From the NCBI RefSeq assembly GCF_900460245.1, contig NZ_UHIP01000001.1:2914001-2978000 (forward strand): a stretch of DNA of 64,000 nt. Direction: 5' to 3'. The notes under the pieces were generated by a model, which did no database searches, was not told where the DNA came from, and worked only from the letters and a program-made list of their open reading frames with translations. The position numbers and the translations under genes were made by a program. Below are positions 1 to 10,100 of this stretch, piece by piece. This DNA comes from Vibrio fluvialis (lineage in GTDB: Bacteria; Pseudomonadota; Gammaproteobacteria; Enterobacterales; Vibrionaceae). Position 1 is the stretch's first letter; each line of letters opens with the position of its first letter.

Positions 1-798
1 TCGATCCAGTTTGACATCCGAGCGTGGTACGGCCGAAATCAGACTGCGGGTGTAAGGATGATCCGGGTCACCCAGCACTTTCGCCGTCGGGCCAAACTCT
101 ACCAAGTCACCACGGTACATTACCGCAACACGGTCAGTGACATTCGACACCACACCCATGTCGTGCGTAACCAGCATACAGCCTACGTTGTTCTTGATAC
201 ACAACTCGCGGATCAGGTTGAGAATCTGGTCCTGAATGGACACGTCCAGTGCCGTTGTCGGTTCATCGGCAATGATCAGATCCGGCTCGCCCGCCAGTGC
301 AATCGCAATCACCACGCGCTGACGCATACCGCCCGAGAATTGGTGCGGGTATTGTTTAAGACGGTTTTCCGGTTGAGGAATTCCCACCTGTTTCATCAGA
401 GACAGCGCACGTTGATACGCCTCGTCATCACTCACCTTCATGTTGGCATGAATGGTCTCTTTGAGCTGCTGCTCAACGGTAAACAGTGGGTTTAGGGAAG
501 TCATTGGATCTTGGAAGATAAAGCCAATTTTAGACCCACGTACAGCACGCATCTTCTCAGCGGACAAGCCGGAGATTTTCTGACCATCAAGAAAAACCTC
601 ACCACCCGCGATGGTGCCCGGTGGGCTCAACAAGTCGATGATCGCATTGCCGACGGTCGATTTACCCGCCCCGGACTCGCCTACTACGCCAACGATCTCG
701 CCACGCTCAATGTTGAACGACAGCGATTTTACCGCAGCGTGTACGCCATGACGTGATGGGTATTCAATACGAAGGTTTTTAACTTCTAAAAGTGACAT
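1..798 (-). CDS. Peptide-type ABC transporter ATP-binding protein (OppD/DppD family), 3' end cut by window edge
   Basis: The first 266 codons of an ABC ATPase are present; the C-terminus lies beyond position 1. Walker A (GESGAGKS) is at about residues 40-47, the signature SGGMRQR follows near residue 155, then Walker B (IIADEPT) and the THD switch histidine. The visible part continues past the nucleotide-binding core into the region where OppD/DppD proteins carry their C-terminal extension. It would energise uptake of peptides or a related solute together with two permeases and a binding protein, which must lie left of the window if present. The ATG at 798 is preceded by a modest AGAGGT. Nothing coding lies directly upstream, so it looks like the first gene of a leftward operon. 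The substrate cannot be told from an ATPase alone. Confidence 0.88.
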   Translation of the reverse strand, partial: MSLLEVKNLRIEYPSRHGVHAAVKSLSFNIERGEIVGVVGESGAGKSTVGNAIIDLLSPPGTIAGGEVFLDGQKISGLSAEKMRAVRGSKIGFIFQDPMTSLNPLFTVEQQLKETIHANMKVSDDEAYQRALSLMKQVGIPQPENRLKQYPHQFSGGMRQRVVIAIALAGEPDLIIADEPTTALDVSIQDQILNLIRELCIKNNVGCMLVTHDMGVVSNVTDRVAVMYRGDLVEFGPTAKVLGDPDHPYTRSLISAVPRSDVKLDR

Positions 799-1771
799 CT
801 AAACCAGACCTCTACTGCTTCGGCAGTTTTCTGCCCTGTCTGCGACTCGGTGCCCACAGCACAAAATGGCGTGGGGGCAACGAGTACAAGTGAATCCATT
901 CTTGCCAGTACATTATTCTGGCAATTTACAAGGTCATCAATTTGGCAAATATTTCACAGAAAAGCAACATTGAGAGGATAAAAAATCGATAACACGCAAA
1001 AAGAAAGCAGCATTATCGAATTTTTATGCATTTAAATTACATATATAAATTGTTGAACCATTTTTCTGGCACGTAAATTCACACCGATTCATATAGATTT
1101 AAACTCTATTTTCTGGTTAAAAACAAAAATTTTGTAAACCAGCATCCGCGCATATTTCTGCACAATCGTCCGACACACCATATTTAACATTAAAGAAACA
1201 AGCACCGAGTGAAAACCATTACTTAAGCCAAACAACACTGCATTAAAAACAAAACCCAGTGTTTGAATCTAGTTATAAAAACATAAACAGTATGATTATC
1301 GGTCGCTTAATCTCATTAAAAAGCAGGGAAATCACCGCCAGAAAGAAAATTTCACCGCCACTTCGCACAAAATATCCAATTTGAGCTTAGATGCGTTTTT
1401 TGAACGCAAAACGCATAAAAACAGAAAGTGTTAAATAAGCCACATAATCAGCAACTTTTAATGACTAGACAAAAACTAACCACTGAAGGGCTGAGTTTAT
1501 AAAGCAGAATTACTCTTATCCGCCGGATTCCGAGCAACCATTAATGATACAAACCATCACGATGAGGAAAACCTTTTCACTGCATGACATATAGTGAGTG
1601 AACGCTATCGCGACCCAGTCCAAGCTGGCGATCCGCGGCAAGCACCGGGAGCGCGCACGAAGCGAAATAAAACGTGATATGCGAATCCGTGAAGAAGAAG
1701 AAGAAGAAGACGGCAGACATTCCAAAACGTGTCCAAAATGCGATGAAACCGAGCCCAGAATCCAAACCACA
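799..1771. other. Long AT-rich non-coding spacer
   Basis: About 970 bases without a credible gene. Positions 900-1500 are visibly AT-rich with many A and T runs; 1590-1770 is more GC-rich and holds a (GAA)6 run at 1691-1710. A perfect dyad with 7-base arms (TTGCCAG at 902-908, CTGGCAA at 918-924) lies about 105 bases upstream of the ABC ATPase start. The stretch probably carries the promoter and regulatory sites of the leftward transporter operon, but I could not fix one promoter with confidence. Overlapping short reading frames at 1516-1816 look like low-complexity chance frames built on the GAA run. Confidence 0.6.
902..924. promoter_or_regulatory. Dyad-symmetric site upstream of the ABC ATPase gene
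   Basis: Perfect inverted repeat, arms TTGCCAG and CTGGCAA separated by nine AT-rich bases. It could be an operator or a leader hairpin of the leftward transporter operon. There is no direct evidence for the protein that would bind. Confidence 0.3.
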
Positions 1772-1832
1772 AGTGCAAAAAACGTTATGTCTAACGAAGA
1801 CTTAAATGGTAGCTAGTGAAGAGGCATTCGAT
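1772..1832 (-). pseudogene. Decayed remnant of a third tRNA-Pro 3' end plus its terminator
   Basis: Read leftward, this stretch aligns with the 3' end of the intact tRNA-Pro(TGG) at 1945-2021 and the terminator after it. On the plus strand, AATGGT, GTGAAGAGG and ATTCGA are conserved in order and at the same spacing (22 of the first 27 positions from 1805 match). Past the CCA equivalent, a weakened stem-loop and a run of six A (six T in the transcript) mirror the terminator of the intact gene. The anticodon arm and 5' half are not recognisable, so it cannot be a working tRNA. It looks like the relic of another tandem copy of the His-Pro unit. Confidence 0.65.
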
Positions 1833-1907
1833 CGGACTGGCGCTCCAGCCCACGACCTGAGTGTGATGAAAGCTAACTCAGCTTCCAAACCCCCAAACCA
1901 TCAATGC

Positions 1908-1938
1908 AAAAAAGCCCCGTCATTTCTGACGAGGCTTT
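1908..1938 (-). terminator. Intrinsic terminator of the tRNA array
   Basis: Leftward stem-loop with an 11-base stem closed by GAAA and followed by six T, directly after the last intact tRNA-Pro. Confidence 0.85.
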
Positions 1939-1944
1939 GAATGG

Positions 1945-2021
<77 letters not shown>

Positions 2022-2044
2022 AGCTTTTATTCTTTAGAAAAGAA

Positions 2045-2120
2045 TGGGGTGGCTAACGGGATTCGAACCCGCGACAACCGGAATCACAATCCGGGACTCT
2101 ACCAACTGAGCTATAGCCAC
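2045..2120 (-). tRNA. tRNA-His(GTG), second copy
   Basis: 76-nt tRNA with encoded CCA and anticodon GTG. Identical to the copy at 2268-2343. It is separated from the following tRNA-Pro by 23 bases, against only 5 bases in the other His-Pro unit. Confidence 0.96.
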
Positions 2121-2185
2121 CATCAATTTGTGTAACCGGCTGTTTGCCGAACTAGTCACGCTATCAAAGCCTAACTATTAAATAG

Positions 2186-2262
<77 letters not shown>

Positions 2263-2267
2263 ACGAA

Positions 2268-2343
2268 TGGGGTGGCTAACGGGATTCGAACCCGCGACAA
2301 CCGGAATCACAATCCGGGACTCTACCAACTGAGCTATAGCCAC
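2268..2343 (-). tRNA. tRNA-His(GTG), first copy
   Basis: 76-nt tRNA with encoded CCA and anticodon GTG, five bases upstream of tRNA-Pro in transcription order. Position -1 and the G-C rich acceptor fit tRNA-His. Confidence 0.96.
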
Positions 2344-2377
2344 CACTATAAATTTTACCGATAATTCCTCCGGGAAA

Positions 2378-2454
<77 letters not shown>

Positions 2455-2475
2455 ATGCCCTATCGGCGGAGTGGA

Positions 2476-2504
2476 ATAATACGTATATCCCCCTAGGCCG
2501 TCTA
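2476..2504 (-). promoter_or_regulatory. Possible promoter of the tRNA array
   Basis: Leftward -10 TATTAT (2476-2481) and a weak -35 TAGACG (2499-2504) with 17-base spacing, followed by a GC-rich discriminator and the first tRNA about 20 bases on. An AT-rich stretch at 2505-2545 could act as an UP element. Confidence 0.4.
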
Positions 2505-2746
2505 GTACTTTTTCAACTTTTTTTATCGTTTGACGTCTTTTTCGTCAGTTACTTGCCAATAACCCCACACAAAGGATGTGACTAAGCCCCTGAAGATCGC
2601 AACTTGTTGTTTATTGCAACAAGTTATCGGGATATAATCACCCAATATTTACATTGATTTAACAGCCTTGATCGCTATTTAAATCGCCCTACGCTAAATA
2701 ATAATTGGGTAAGCAGCACTTACCTTTGGAATGTAAAGTGAGTTTA

Positions 2747-3154
2747 ATGGATATGTCTCGATCAGTCTTAAGCGTATTGTTCGCTGCACTAACCTTTTCT
2801 ACTGCAGCTTTTGCCACCAGCCAAGCCGATTACGACGCTATTGCCGAGCGCATCAAACCGGTTGGTGATGTGTATCTGGCCGGTAGCGAGCCGGTTGTGG
2901 CTGAACCAACCGGACCACGTGATGGCGCTAAAGTTTACGGCACATTTTGTATCGCCTGTCACGCATCTGGAGTAAACGGCGCGCCGAAAGCGGGTAATGC
3001 AGCCGATTGGGGCCCTCGTATCGCCCAAGGTAAAGATGTTCTGAAAAACCATGCTCTGAATGGCTTTAACGCGATGCCACCAAAAGGCACCTGTATGGAC
3101 TGTTCAGACGATGAAATCGTTGCAGCCATTGAGCATATGATTGAAGGCTTGTAA
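2747..3154 (+). CDS. Cytochrome c5-like monohaem c-type cytochrome
   Basis: A 135-residue protein with an N-terminal signal segment (hydrophobic core, cut after AFA near residue 25) and one haem motif CIACH at about residues 77-81; a downstream AMPP methionine is a likely axial ligand. A CMDC pair near the C-terminus matches the extra cysteines known in cytochrome c5. It should be exported and act as a periplasmic electron carrier. ATG at 2747 is chosen because AGTGAG sits just upstream; ATG at 2753 is an alternative, while a TTG at 2705 would add a non-signal N-terminus. The gene stands alone between the tRNA array and convergent rep, with a shared terminator behind it. Confidence 0.88.
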   Translation: MDMSRSVLSVLFAALTFSTAAFATSQADYDAIAERIKPVGDVYLAGSEPVVAEPTGPRDGAKVYGTFCIACHASGVNGAPKAGNAADWGPRIAQGKDVLKNHALNGFNAMPPKGTCMDCSDDEIVAAIEHMIEGL

Positions 3155-3166
3155 GCAAACCGGACT

Positions 3167-3199
3167 CAAAAAAGGCTTGGGAATCCCAGGCCTTTTTTA
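3167..3199. terminator. Bidirectional terminator between cytochrome c5 and rep
   Basis: A 10-base stem with AAT loop, flanked by six A and six T, lying between the two convergent stop codons. Confidence 0.85.
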
Positions 3200-3206
3200 T
3201 TGGGCG

Positions 3207-5222
3207 CTATTTCTTGAACATCGCCCGAATATTGGCAATGTGAGCCTGACCTTTGGCCATACGCTCTTCCTGTGAAAGCGGCTTTTTCTTTATTTCCCAC
3301 TCCACATCATCATACGGCAGCTCGTCCAAAAAGCGGCTTTGTGTCGGCTTGAGTAACTCACCAAACTGGCGACGCTCCTTACACATAATAAAAGTCAGTT
3401 CTCGCTGGGCGCGAGTAATGCCTACGTACATCAGACGACGCTCTTCCTCAACGTTGTCTTCATCAATGCTGGTTTGATGGGGCAAGATGCCCTCTTCCGC
3501 CCCAATCAGGTACACGTAAGGAAACTCCAGACCTTTGGATGCATGCAGCGTCATCAGTTGTACCGCATCACTGTCATCGTCTTCTTCGCCACGTTCCATC
3601 ATGTCGCGCAATGTCAGGCGCTGCACCACCTCTTTGAGGGTTTTCTCTTCCTGGTCATAGTTGTCGCCTTCCAAATCCGACACGATCCACGAATACAGGT
3701 CAGAGACGTTTTTCATCCGCATCTCTGCCGCTTTAGCACTGGACGAGGTTTCATACAACCAGTCTTCGTAATTGATGTCGCGCACCAGAGAGCGTACCGC
3801 GTCCACGGTATTACCCCGTTCGGCATTATCAGCAATGGCGACCAGCCACTGAGTAAAGCGGCGCAAATTCTCCAAACCGCGGCCGGAAAGGTGCTGCTCC
3901 AAGCCCAACTCAAAACTGCACTCAAACAAGCTTTTACCACGCATGTTGGCGTAACTGCCGAGCTTTTCCAGTGTCGCCGGACCGATTTCCCGACGCGGCG
4001 TATTGACGATACGCAGAAACGCATTGTCGTCATCCGGATTCACCAGCACCCGCAGGTAAGCCATGATGTCTTTGATTTCGGCGCGCGCAAAAAACGATGT
4101 TCCGCCAGAGAGCTTGTAAGGCACCCGGTTCTGCATCAAGGATTTCTCAATCAGACGTGACTGGTGGTTACCACGGTACAAAATGGCGTAGTCGCGATAC
4201 TCAGTACGATTCAGGAACTTGTGCGCGATGATCTCAGCAGTGACTTTTTCCGCCTCATGATCTTCATTATTGGCCAGGATCACTTTGAGTTTTTCGCCAT
4301 CCGGGATCTCGGAAAACAGCGACTTATCGTACACGTGCGGGTTGTTGGCAATCAGAATGTTCGCGGCACGCAGAATGCGACTGGTTGAACGGTAGTTCTG
4401 CTCCAGCTTGATTAAGCGTAAATTCGGAAAATCCTGACCGAGCAACACCAAGTTCTGCGGTTTCGCGCCACGCCAGGAGTAAATCGACTGGTCATCATCG
4501 CCCACCACCGTCAGACGGCCACGCTCACCCACCAACAGTTTCACCAGTTCATACTGGCTGGAGTTGGTATCCTGGTATTCATCCACCAGCAAATAGCGAA
4601 TGCGATTGCGCCAACGCTGACGCACCTCTTCATTGGCGCGCAGCAGGAGTACGGGCATCAAAATCAAATCGTCAAAATCCAGCGCATTATAAGCCTGCAT
4701 CTGTTTTTGATACATTTCATAGCAGAACGCGAATAGTTGCTGCTGTTCACCCAGTGCCTGAGCTTTGGCCTGATCGGGCGACAGCATGTCGTTCTTCCAA
4801 TTCGAGATGGTGCTCGTCAGTTGGCGCAGCAAATCTTTGTCGCCATCAAGCTGCTTTTCCGTCAGCTCTTTAAGCAGCGCCAACTGGTCTTGATCGTCAA
4901 ACAACGAGAAGCCGGCTTTCAAGCCCAGCTGTTTGTATTCACGGCGAATGATGTTCAACCCCAGCGTGTGAAACGTTGACACCATCAGACCACGGGATTC
5001 GGCTTTACCCAATGTCTGCCCCACCCGCTCTTTCATTTCACGGGCCGCTTTATTGGTAAATGTTACCGCGGCAATATTGCGCGCTTTGTAGCCGCATTGC
5101 TGAACCAAATAGGCAATTTTATTGGTGATCACCCGGGTTTTACCCGAGCCAGCACCCGCCAGTACCAGGCACGGGCCGGATACGTATTTCACGGCTTCAT
5201 CTTGTCTTGGATTCAGCTTCAT
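3207..5222 (-). CDS. rep: ATP-dependent DNA helicase Rep
   Basis: 671 residues, close to the 673 of E. coli Rep. It is a superfamily 1A 3'-5' helicase that helps forks past obstacles and replicates some phage DNA. The Q motif (NPRQDEAV) is at residues 4-11, Walker A (GAGSGKT) near 22-29, Walker B DEYQDTN near 215, [12 protein letters not shown] near 240, and the late motifs [10 protein letters not shown] and MYVGITRAQ near 560-610. [11 protein letters not shown] at the N-terminus is typical of Rep rather than UvrD. Single gene, divergent from vexR across a 168-base spacer. Confidence 0.97.
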   Translation of the reverse strand: MKLNPRQDEAVKYVSGPCLVLAGAGSGKTRVITNKIAYLVQQCGYKARNIAAVTFTNKAAREMKERVGQTLGKAESRGLMVSTFHTLGLNIIRREYKQLGLKAGFSLFDDQDQLALLKELTEKQLDGDKDLLRQLTSTISNWKNDMLSPDQAKAQALGEQQQLFAFCYEMYQKQMQAYNALDFDDLILMPVLLLRANEEVRQRWRNRIRYLLVDEYQDTNSSQYELVKLLVGERGRLTVVGDDDQSIYSWRGAKPQNLVLLGQDFPNLRLIKLEQNYRSTSRILRAANILIANNPHVYDKSLFSEIPDGEKLKVILANNEDHEAEKVTAEIIAHKFLNRTEYRDYAILYRGNHQSRLIEKSLMQNRVPYKLSGGTSFFARAEIKDIMAYLRVLVNPDDDNAFLRIVNTPRREIGPATLEKLGSYANMRGKSLFECSFELGLEQHLSGRGLENLRRFTQWLVAIADNAERGNTVDAVRSLVRDINYEDWLYETSSSAKAAEMRMKNVSDLYSWIVSDLEGDNYDQEEKTLKEVVQRLTLRDMMERGEEDDDSDAVQLMTLHASKGLEFPYVYLIGAEEGILPHQTSIDEDNVEEERRLMYVGITRAQRELTFIMCKERRQFGELLKPTQSRFLDELPYDDVEWEIKKKPLSQEERMAKGQAHIANIRAMFKK

Positions 5223-5352
5223 ATTGCTCTCTGGTCTGCGTATTCAAGGCGCTAATGATAATGCCCGTTGGCGCCGCTTTCCACCCAAAGAAAAAATCAT
5301 TATTTACATTTTTACTGCACAAGTGTGTTGCAAAAATGCCTGCGTTATAAGC

Positions 5353-5373
5353 TATAATGTGTGAACGTTCATT
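5353..5373 (+). promoter_or_regulatory. -10 element and palindromic operator of the efflux operon
   Basis: A perfect TATAAT (5353-5358) is followed at once by the palindrome TGAACGTTCA (5362-5371), which would cover the transcription start. A TTGCAA at 5328-5333 is a possible -35, at a long 19-base spacing. A palindrome on the start site of a tetR-family gene suggests autorepression. Confidence 0.55.
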
Positions 5374-5390
5374 CACCGCGGAGTTTTTCT

Positions 5391-5969
5391 GTGCCCGATC
5401 AACAAGCTGACAAACGTCTGGCGATCATTGAATCAGCGGAAACCTTGATTGCAGAACTGGGGTTTCACGGTTTATCGATGCACAAACTGGCCGAGAAAGC
5501 CGGGGTCGCAGCGGGAACGTTGTATCGCTACTTTGATGATAAGGAACATCTGCTCCTGGAAGTGCGTTTACATGTCAGCCGCCGTATTGCGGAGGCTGTG
5601 CAGGCGAATGTCAGTGATGACATGCCGCTGAAACAGCGCTTTCGTACCATGTGGCTGAACATCTGGAGCTTGGCTAGTTCCGACGGCGATCTGATTTGCA
5701 ACCGACTTCAATATGAATCACTACCCACAACAACGGGTTGCAATACCAGGGGACTTGAGAGGAAAATGTTTACCAAAGTCGATTTGCTGTTTGACCAAGG
5801 TAAAAATCAAGGCTTATTCAAACCACTGGATAATCAAATTCTGGCGGCGTTAAGTTTTGAAACGACTGTCGTTCTGGCACAAAAACATGTGTCGGGGCTG
5901 TATCAACTGGACAATGACCAACTGCAAGCCGTCATTGAAGCCAGCTGGGACGCAATCATTCAACACTAA
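5391..5969 (+). CDS. vexR: TetR-family repressor of the RND efflux operon (VexR-like)
   Basis: 192 residues. The N-terminal helix-turn-helix has the TetR pattern: LGFHGLSMHKLAEKAGV then GTLYRYFDDKEHLL. The C-terminal ligand domain is unlike anything I can name. I place the start at GTG 5391, which has GCGGAG seven bases upstream; the in-frame GTG at 5361 lies inside the operator and -10 region and would be on or before the transcript start. It precedes vexA by 18 bases, so repressor and pump are probably one operon under autoregulation. The name rests on remembered synteny with V. cholerae vexRAB next to ilvC, so the symbol is moderately sure and the family is certain. Confidence 0.75.
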   Translation: MPDQQADKRLAIIESAETLIAELGFHGLSMHKLAEKAGVAAGTLYRYFDDKEHLLLEVRLHVSRRIAEAVQANVSDDMPLKQRFRTMWLNIWSLASSDGDLICNRLQYESLPTTTGCNTRGLERKMFTKVDLLFDQGKNQGLFKPLDNQILAALSFETTVVLAQKHVSGLYQLDNDQLQAVIEASWDAIIQH

Positions 5970-5987
5970 TTTGGGGTTCTCACGAGA

Positions 5988-7094
5988 ATGAAAAAGTGGA
6001 CATTCTTCATGATACTTATCGTGATTCTGCTGTTTGGCAGCGTGATAGGTTTCAATCTGTTTAAGCAAAAGAAAATTGCTGAATACATGGCTAATCGTCC
6101 GGAAGCGGAATTTCCCGTGACGGTAACCGAAGTGAAGCCCGTGGACTGGGTTCCGGTCATTGAAGCGATCGGCTTTATCGAGCCTAATCAAGGCGTCACC
6201 CTGACGACTGAAACCAGCGGCGTGATCGATAAAATTGCTTTCGAATCAGGCGCGCAAGTTCAGCAGGATCAGCCGCTGGTGCTGCTGGATTCAGAAGTGG
6301 AAAAAGCCAACCTGAAAAGCTCACAAGCTCGTTTGCCGGCCGCCAAAGCCAAATATGAGCGTTATAAAGGTTTGTATACTAAAGGCTCAATTTCTAAAGA
6401 ATCTTTCGATGAAGCCGAAGCAAACTACTACTCACTGTCTGCAGACATTGAGAGCCTGAAAGCCTCGATTGCGCGTCGTGAAATCAAAGCACCATTTGCG
6501 GGCGTAGTGGGTATTCGTAATGTGTATCTGGGTCAGTACCTGCAACCGGGCACCGACATTGTGCGCCTGGAAGATACCAGCGTCATGCGTTTGCGTTTTA
6601 CCGTGCCACAAACAGATATCTCGCGCATTTCCATCGGTCAGGAAGTCGACATCGCCGTGGATGCTTACCCGCAAACCACATTCCGCGGTTCGATCACCGC
6701 GATTGAGCCAGCAGTCAGCGTGCAAAGTGGTCTGATTCAGGTTCAAGCCGACATTCCGAACAGCGACGGTAAACTGCGCAGCGGTATGTTCGCGCGTGCC
6801 AACATCATTCTGCCGAAACTGGACAACCAGGTCACTCTGCCACAAACCGCCATCACCTTTACTCTCTACGGTAACAATGTATTTATTGTCACTGAAGAAG
6901 AGGGTGTACAACGCGTGCAACAGCACGTGGTGAAAGTCGGTGAACGCACTGAGGATATCGCCCACATTCTTGAAGGTGTAAAACCGGGTGATATGGTCGT
7001 GACCTCTGGTCAGGTTCGTTTAAGTAATGGCGCGAAAGTTCGCATTGTGGAAAGTGATGCCACTACGCCACCTGCTGAAACCCCAATGCTGTAA
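5988..7094 (+). CDS. vexA: RND efflux periplasmic adaptor subunit (VexA-like)
   Basis: 368-residue membrane-fusion protein. One N-terminal hydrophobic segment (residues 5-24) without a lipobox cysteine, so it is probably inner-membrane anchored rather than lipidated. Next come the barrel-sandwich half (GFIEPNQGVTLTTE, SGVIDKI), an alpha-helical hairpin near 100-160, the second lipoyl half (IKAPFAGVVG) and the beta-barrel and membrane-proximal domains. It couples the pump to an outer-membrane channel; no channel gene is adjacent, so a TolC encoded elsewhere is expected. It lies 11 bases before vexB. Confidence 0.82.
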   Translation: MKKWTFFMILIVILLFGSVIGFNLFKQKKIAEYMANRPEAEFPVTVTEVKPVDWVPVIEAIGFIEPNQGVTLTTETSGVIDKIAFESGAQVQQDQPLVLLDSEVEKANLKSSQARLPAAKAKYERYKGLYTKGSISKESFDEAEANYYSLSADIESLKASIARREIKAPFAGVVGIRNVYLGQYLQPGTDIVRLEDTSVMRLRFTVPQTDISRISIGQEVDIAVDAYPQTTFRGSITAIEPAVSVQSGLIQVQADIPNSDGKLRSGMFARANIILPKLDNQVTLPQTAITFTLYGNNVFIVTEEEGVQRVQQHVVKVGERTEDIAHILEGVKPGDMVVTSGQVRLSNGAKVRIVESDATTPPAETPML

Positions 7095-7105
7095 GCGGAG
7101 GACGT

Positions 7106-10100
7106 ATGCGCTTTACTGATGTTTTTATTAAACGTCCGGTACTCGCGGTTTCGATCAGCTTTTTGATCGCCCTGCTTGGTTTGCAGGCCGTGTTCAAAAT
7201 GCAGGTCAGTGAATATCCGGAAATGACCAATACGGTGATCACCGTCAGCACCAGCTACTACGGTGCGAGTGCCGACCTGATTCAAGGCTTTATTACCCAG
7301 CCGTTGGAACAGGCGGTTGCTCAGGCGGACAATATCGACTACATGACATCGCAGTCGGTTTTGGGTACTTCGAAGATCACGGTCAACATGAAACTCAACA
7401 CCGATCCGAATGCGGCGTTGTCGGATGTATTGGCCAAAACCAACTCGGTGCGCTCTCAGCTTCCAAAAGAAGCGGAAGACCCGACGGTGACGATGTCGAC
7501 CGGTTCCACAACGGCGGTACTCTACATCGGTTTTACCAGTCATGAACTGGACTCAAGCCAGATCACCGATTACCTGCAACGCGTGATCAACCCTCAGTTG
7601 TACTCGATTAACGGTATTTCCAGCATCGACCTGTACGGTGGGATGAAATACGCCCTACGCGTGTGGCTGGATCCGGCCAAGATGGCGGCTTTCAACCTGA
7701 CGGCCACCGATGTCATGGGCGTACTGAGCGCGAACAACTACCAGTCGGCCACCGGTCAGGCGGTAGGCGAATTCGTGCTGTTTAACGGCAGCGCGGATAC
7801 TCAGGTATCGAACGTCGATGAACTGAAAAATCTGGTGGTGAAAAACGAAAATGGCAGTGTCACTCGCCTGAGCGACATCGCCAACGTAACTCTGGCCAAG
7901 AGCCACGATACCTACCGCGCGAGTGCGAACGGTCAGGAAGCGGTGGTTGCAGCGATTAACGCCGCACCAAGTGCTAACCCGATCAATATCGCGAAAGATG
8001 TGCTCGACATTTTGCCGGAACTAAAACGCAACATGCCAAGCAACATTTCGATGAACGTGATGTATGACTCGACGGTGGCAATCAACGAATCGATTCACGA
8101 GGTCATCAAAACCATCGTCGAAGCGGCCGTGATCGTACTGGTGGTGATCACGCTGTTCCTTGGTTCGTTCCGCGCCGTTATCATTCCTATCGTCACCATT
8201 CCGCTGTCGCTGATTGGTGTCGCGATGGTGATGCAGGCAATGGGTTTCTCCTGGAACCTGATGACGCTGCTGGCAATGGTACTCGCCATCGGTCTGGTGG
8301 TGGATGATGCGATCGTGGTACTGGAAAACGTTGACCGCCATATTAAAGAGGGCGAATCACCGTTCCGTGCCGCCATCATTGGTACGCGTGAAATCGCCGT
8401 TCCGGTTATCGCGATGACGCTGACGCTGGGTGCGGTATACGCGCCAATCGCGCTGATGGGCGGTATTACCGGCTCGCTGTTTAAAGAGTTTGCCCTCACG
8501 CTGGCAGGTTCGGTGTTTGTGTCCGGTATCATCGCCCTGACTCTGTCGCCAATGATGTGTTCAAAAATGCTCAAAGCGAATGAAAAACCCAATCGCTTTG
8601 AACAGAAAGTACACCATGTACTGGATAAGATGACCAACCGTTACGAGAAAATGCTTGGCGCGGTCATGCAACATCGTCCGGTGGTGATTGCGTTTGCAAT
8701 CATCGTATTTGGCAGCCTGCCGGTACTGTTCAAGTTCATCCCAAGTGAACTGGCACCGTCGGAAGATAAAGGCGTGGTCATGCTGCTCGGTACCGGTCCT
8801 TCTAACGCGAACCTGGATTACCTGTCTAACACCATGGCGGACGTGAACAAGATTCTGTCCGATCAGCCAGAAGTGCAATTTGCGCAGGTCTTTACCGGGG
8901 TGCCGGATTCCAACCAGGCATTTGGTATCGCTTCGATGGTCCCTTGGAGCCAGCGTGAAGCAAGCCAGGCAGAAGTGACCACACGCGTGGGTAACTTGGT
9001 GAAAGACATTCCGGGTATGGCCGTAACCGCATTCCAGATGCCTGAATTGCCAGGTGCGGGTTCGGGTCTGCCAATCCAGTTTGTCATTACCACTCCGAAT
9101 GCGTTTGAGAGCCTGTTTACCATTGCGACCGACGTGCTGACCGAAGTGCAGAGTAGCCCACTGTTCGTGTATTCGAACCTGGACCTGAACTACGATTCCG
9201 CAACGATGAAAATCAACATCGATAAAGACAAAGCGGGTGCGTATGGCGTCACCATGCAGGATATCGGTGTCACGTTGGGAACTATGATGGCGGACGGTTA
9301 CGTCAACCGTATCGACCTGAACGGTCGTTCGTACGAAGTGATCCCTCAGGTCGAGCGTAAATGGCGTCTGAACCCGGAATCGATGAACAACTACTATGTT
9401 CGCGGCGCCGATGGTAAAGCCGTCCCTCTGGGCAGCCTGATCAGCATTGACGTGATTGCAGAGCCACGCGCACTGCCACACTTCAACCAGCTGAACTCGG
9501 CGACAGTGGGTGCCGTGCCTTCACCGGGTACAGCCATGGGTGATGCTATCAACTGGTTTGAAAACATCGCTGAGACCAAACTGCCGAAAGGCTACAACCA
9601 CGACTACATGGGCGAAGCTCGTCAGTACGTGACCGAAGGCAGCGCGCTGTACGCGACGTTTGGTCTGGCACTGGCGATCATCTTCCTGGTTCTGGCGATT
9701 CAGTTTGAATCTCTTAAAGACCCAATCGTGATCATGGTGTCGGTACCACTCGCCATCTGTGGCGCGTTGATCGCGCTGGCTTGGGGCATGGCGACGATGA
9801 ACATCTACTCACAAGTCGGTTTGATTACTCTGGTCGGCCTGATCACTAAACACGGTATTCTGATCTGCGAAGTGGCCAAAGAAGAGCAGTTACACAATAA
9901 GCTCAGCCGCATTGATGCCGTAATGGCCGCTGCGAAAGTGCGTTTGCGTCCGATTCTGATGACCACAGCCGCGATGATTGCTGGTCTGATCCCGTTGATG
10001 TACGCTACTGGTGCAGGTGCGGCGCAGCGCTTCAGTATTGGTATCGTTATCGTCGCTGGTCTGGCGATAGGTACTATCTTTACGTTGTTCGTACTGCCCG

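Noticed and set aside
1516..1816. Two overlapping frames on opposite strands (84 and 72 residues), one with a serine run and one with a glutamate run
   Set aside because: Both homopolymers come from the GAA repeat. No ribosome binding site, odd composition, and the plus-strand frame runs into the tRNA fossil.
8561..9481. A 306-codon frame antisense to vexB
   Set aside because: Shadow of the transporter gene, with His/Arg-rich composition and no start signals.
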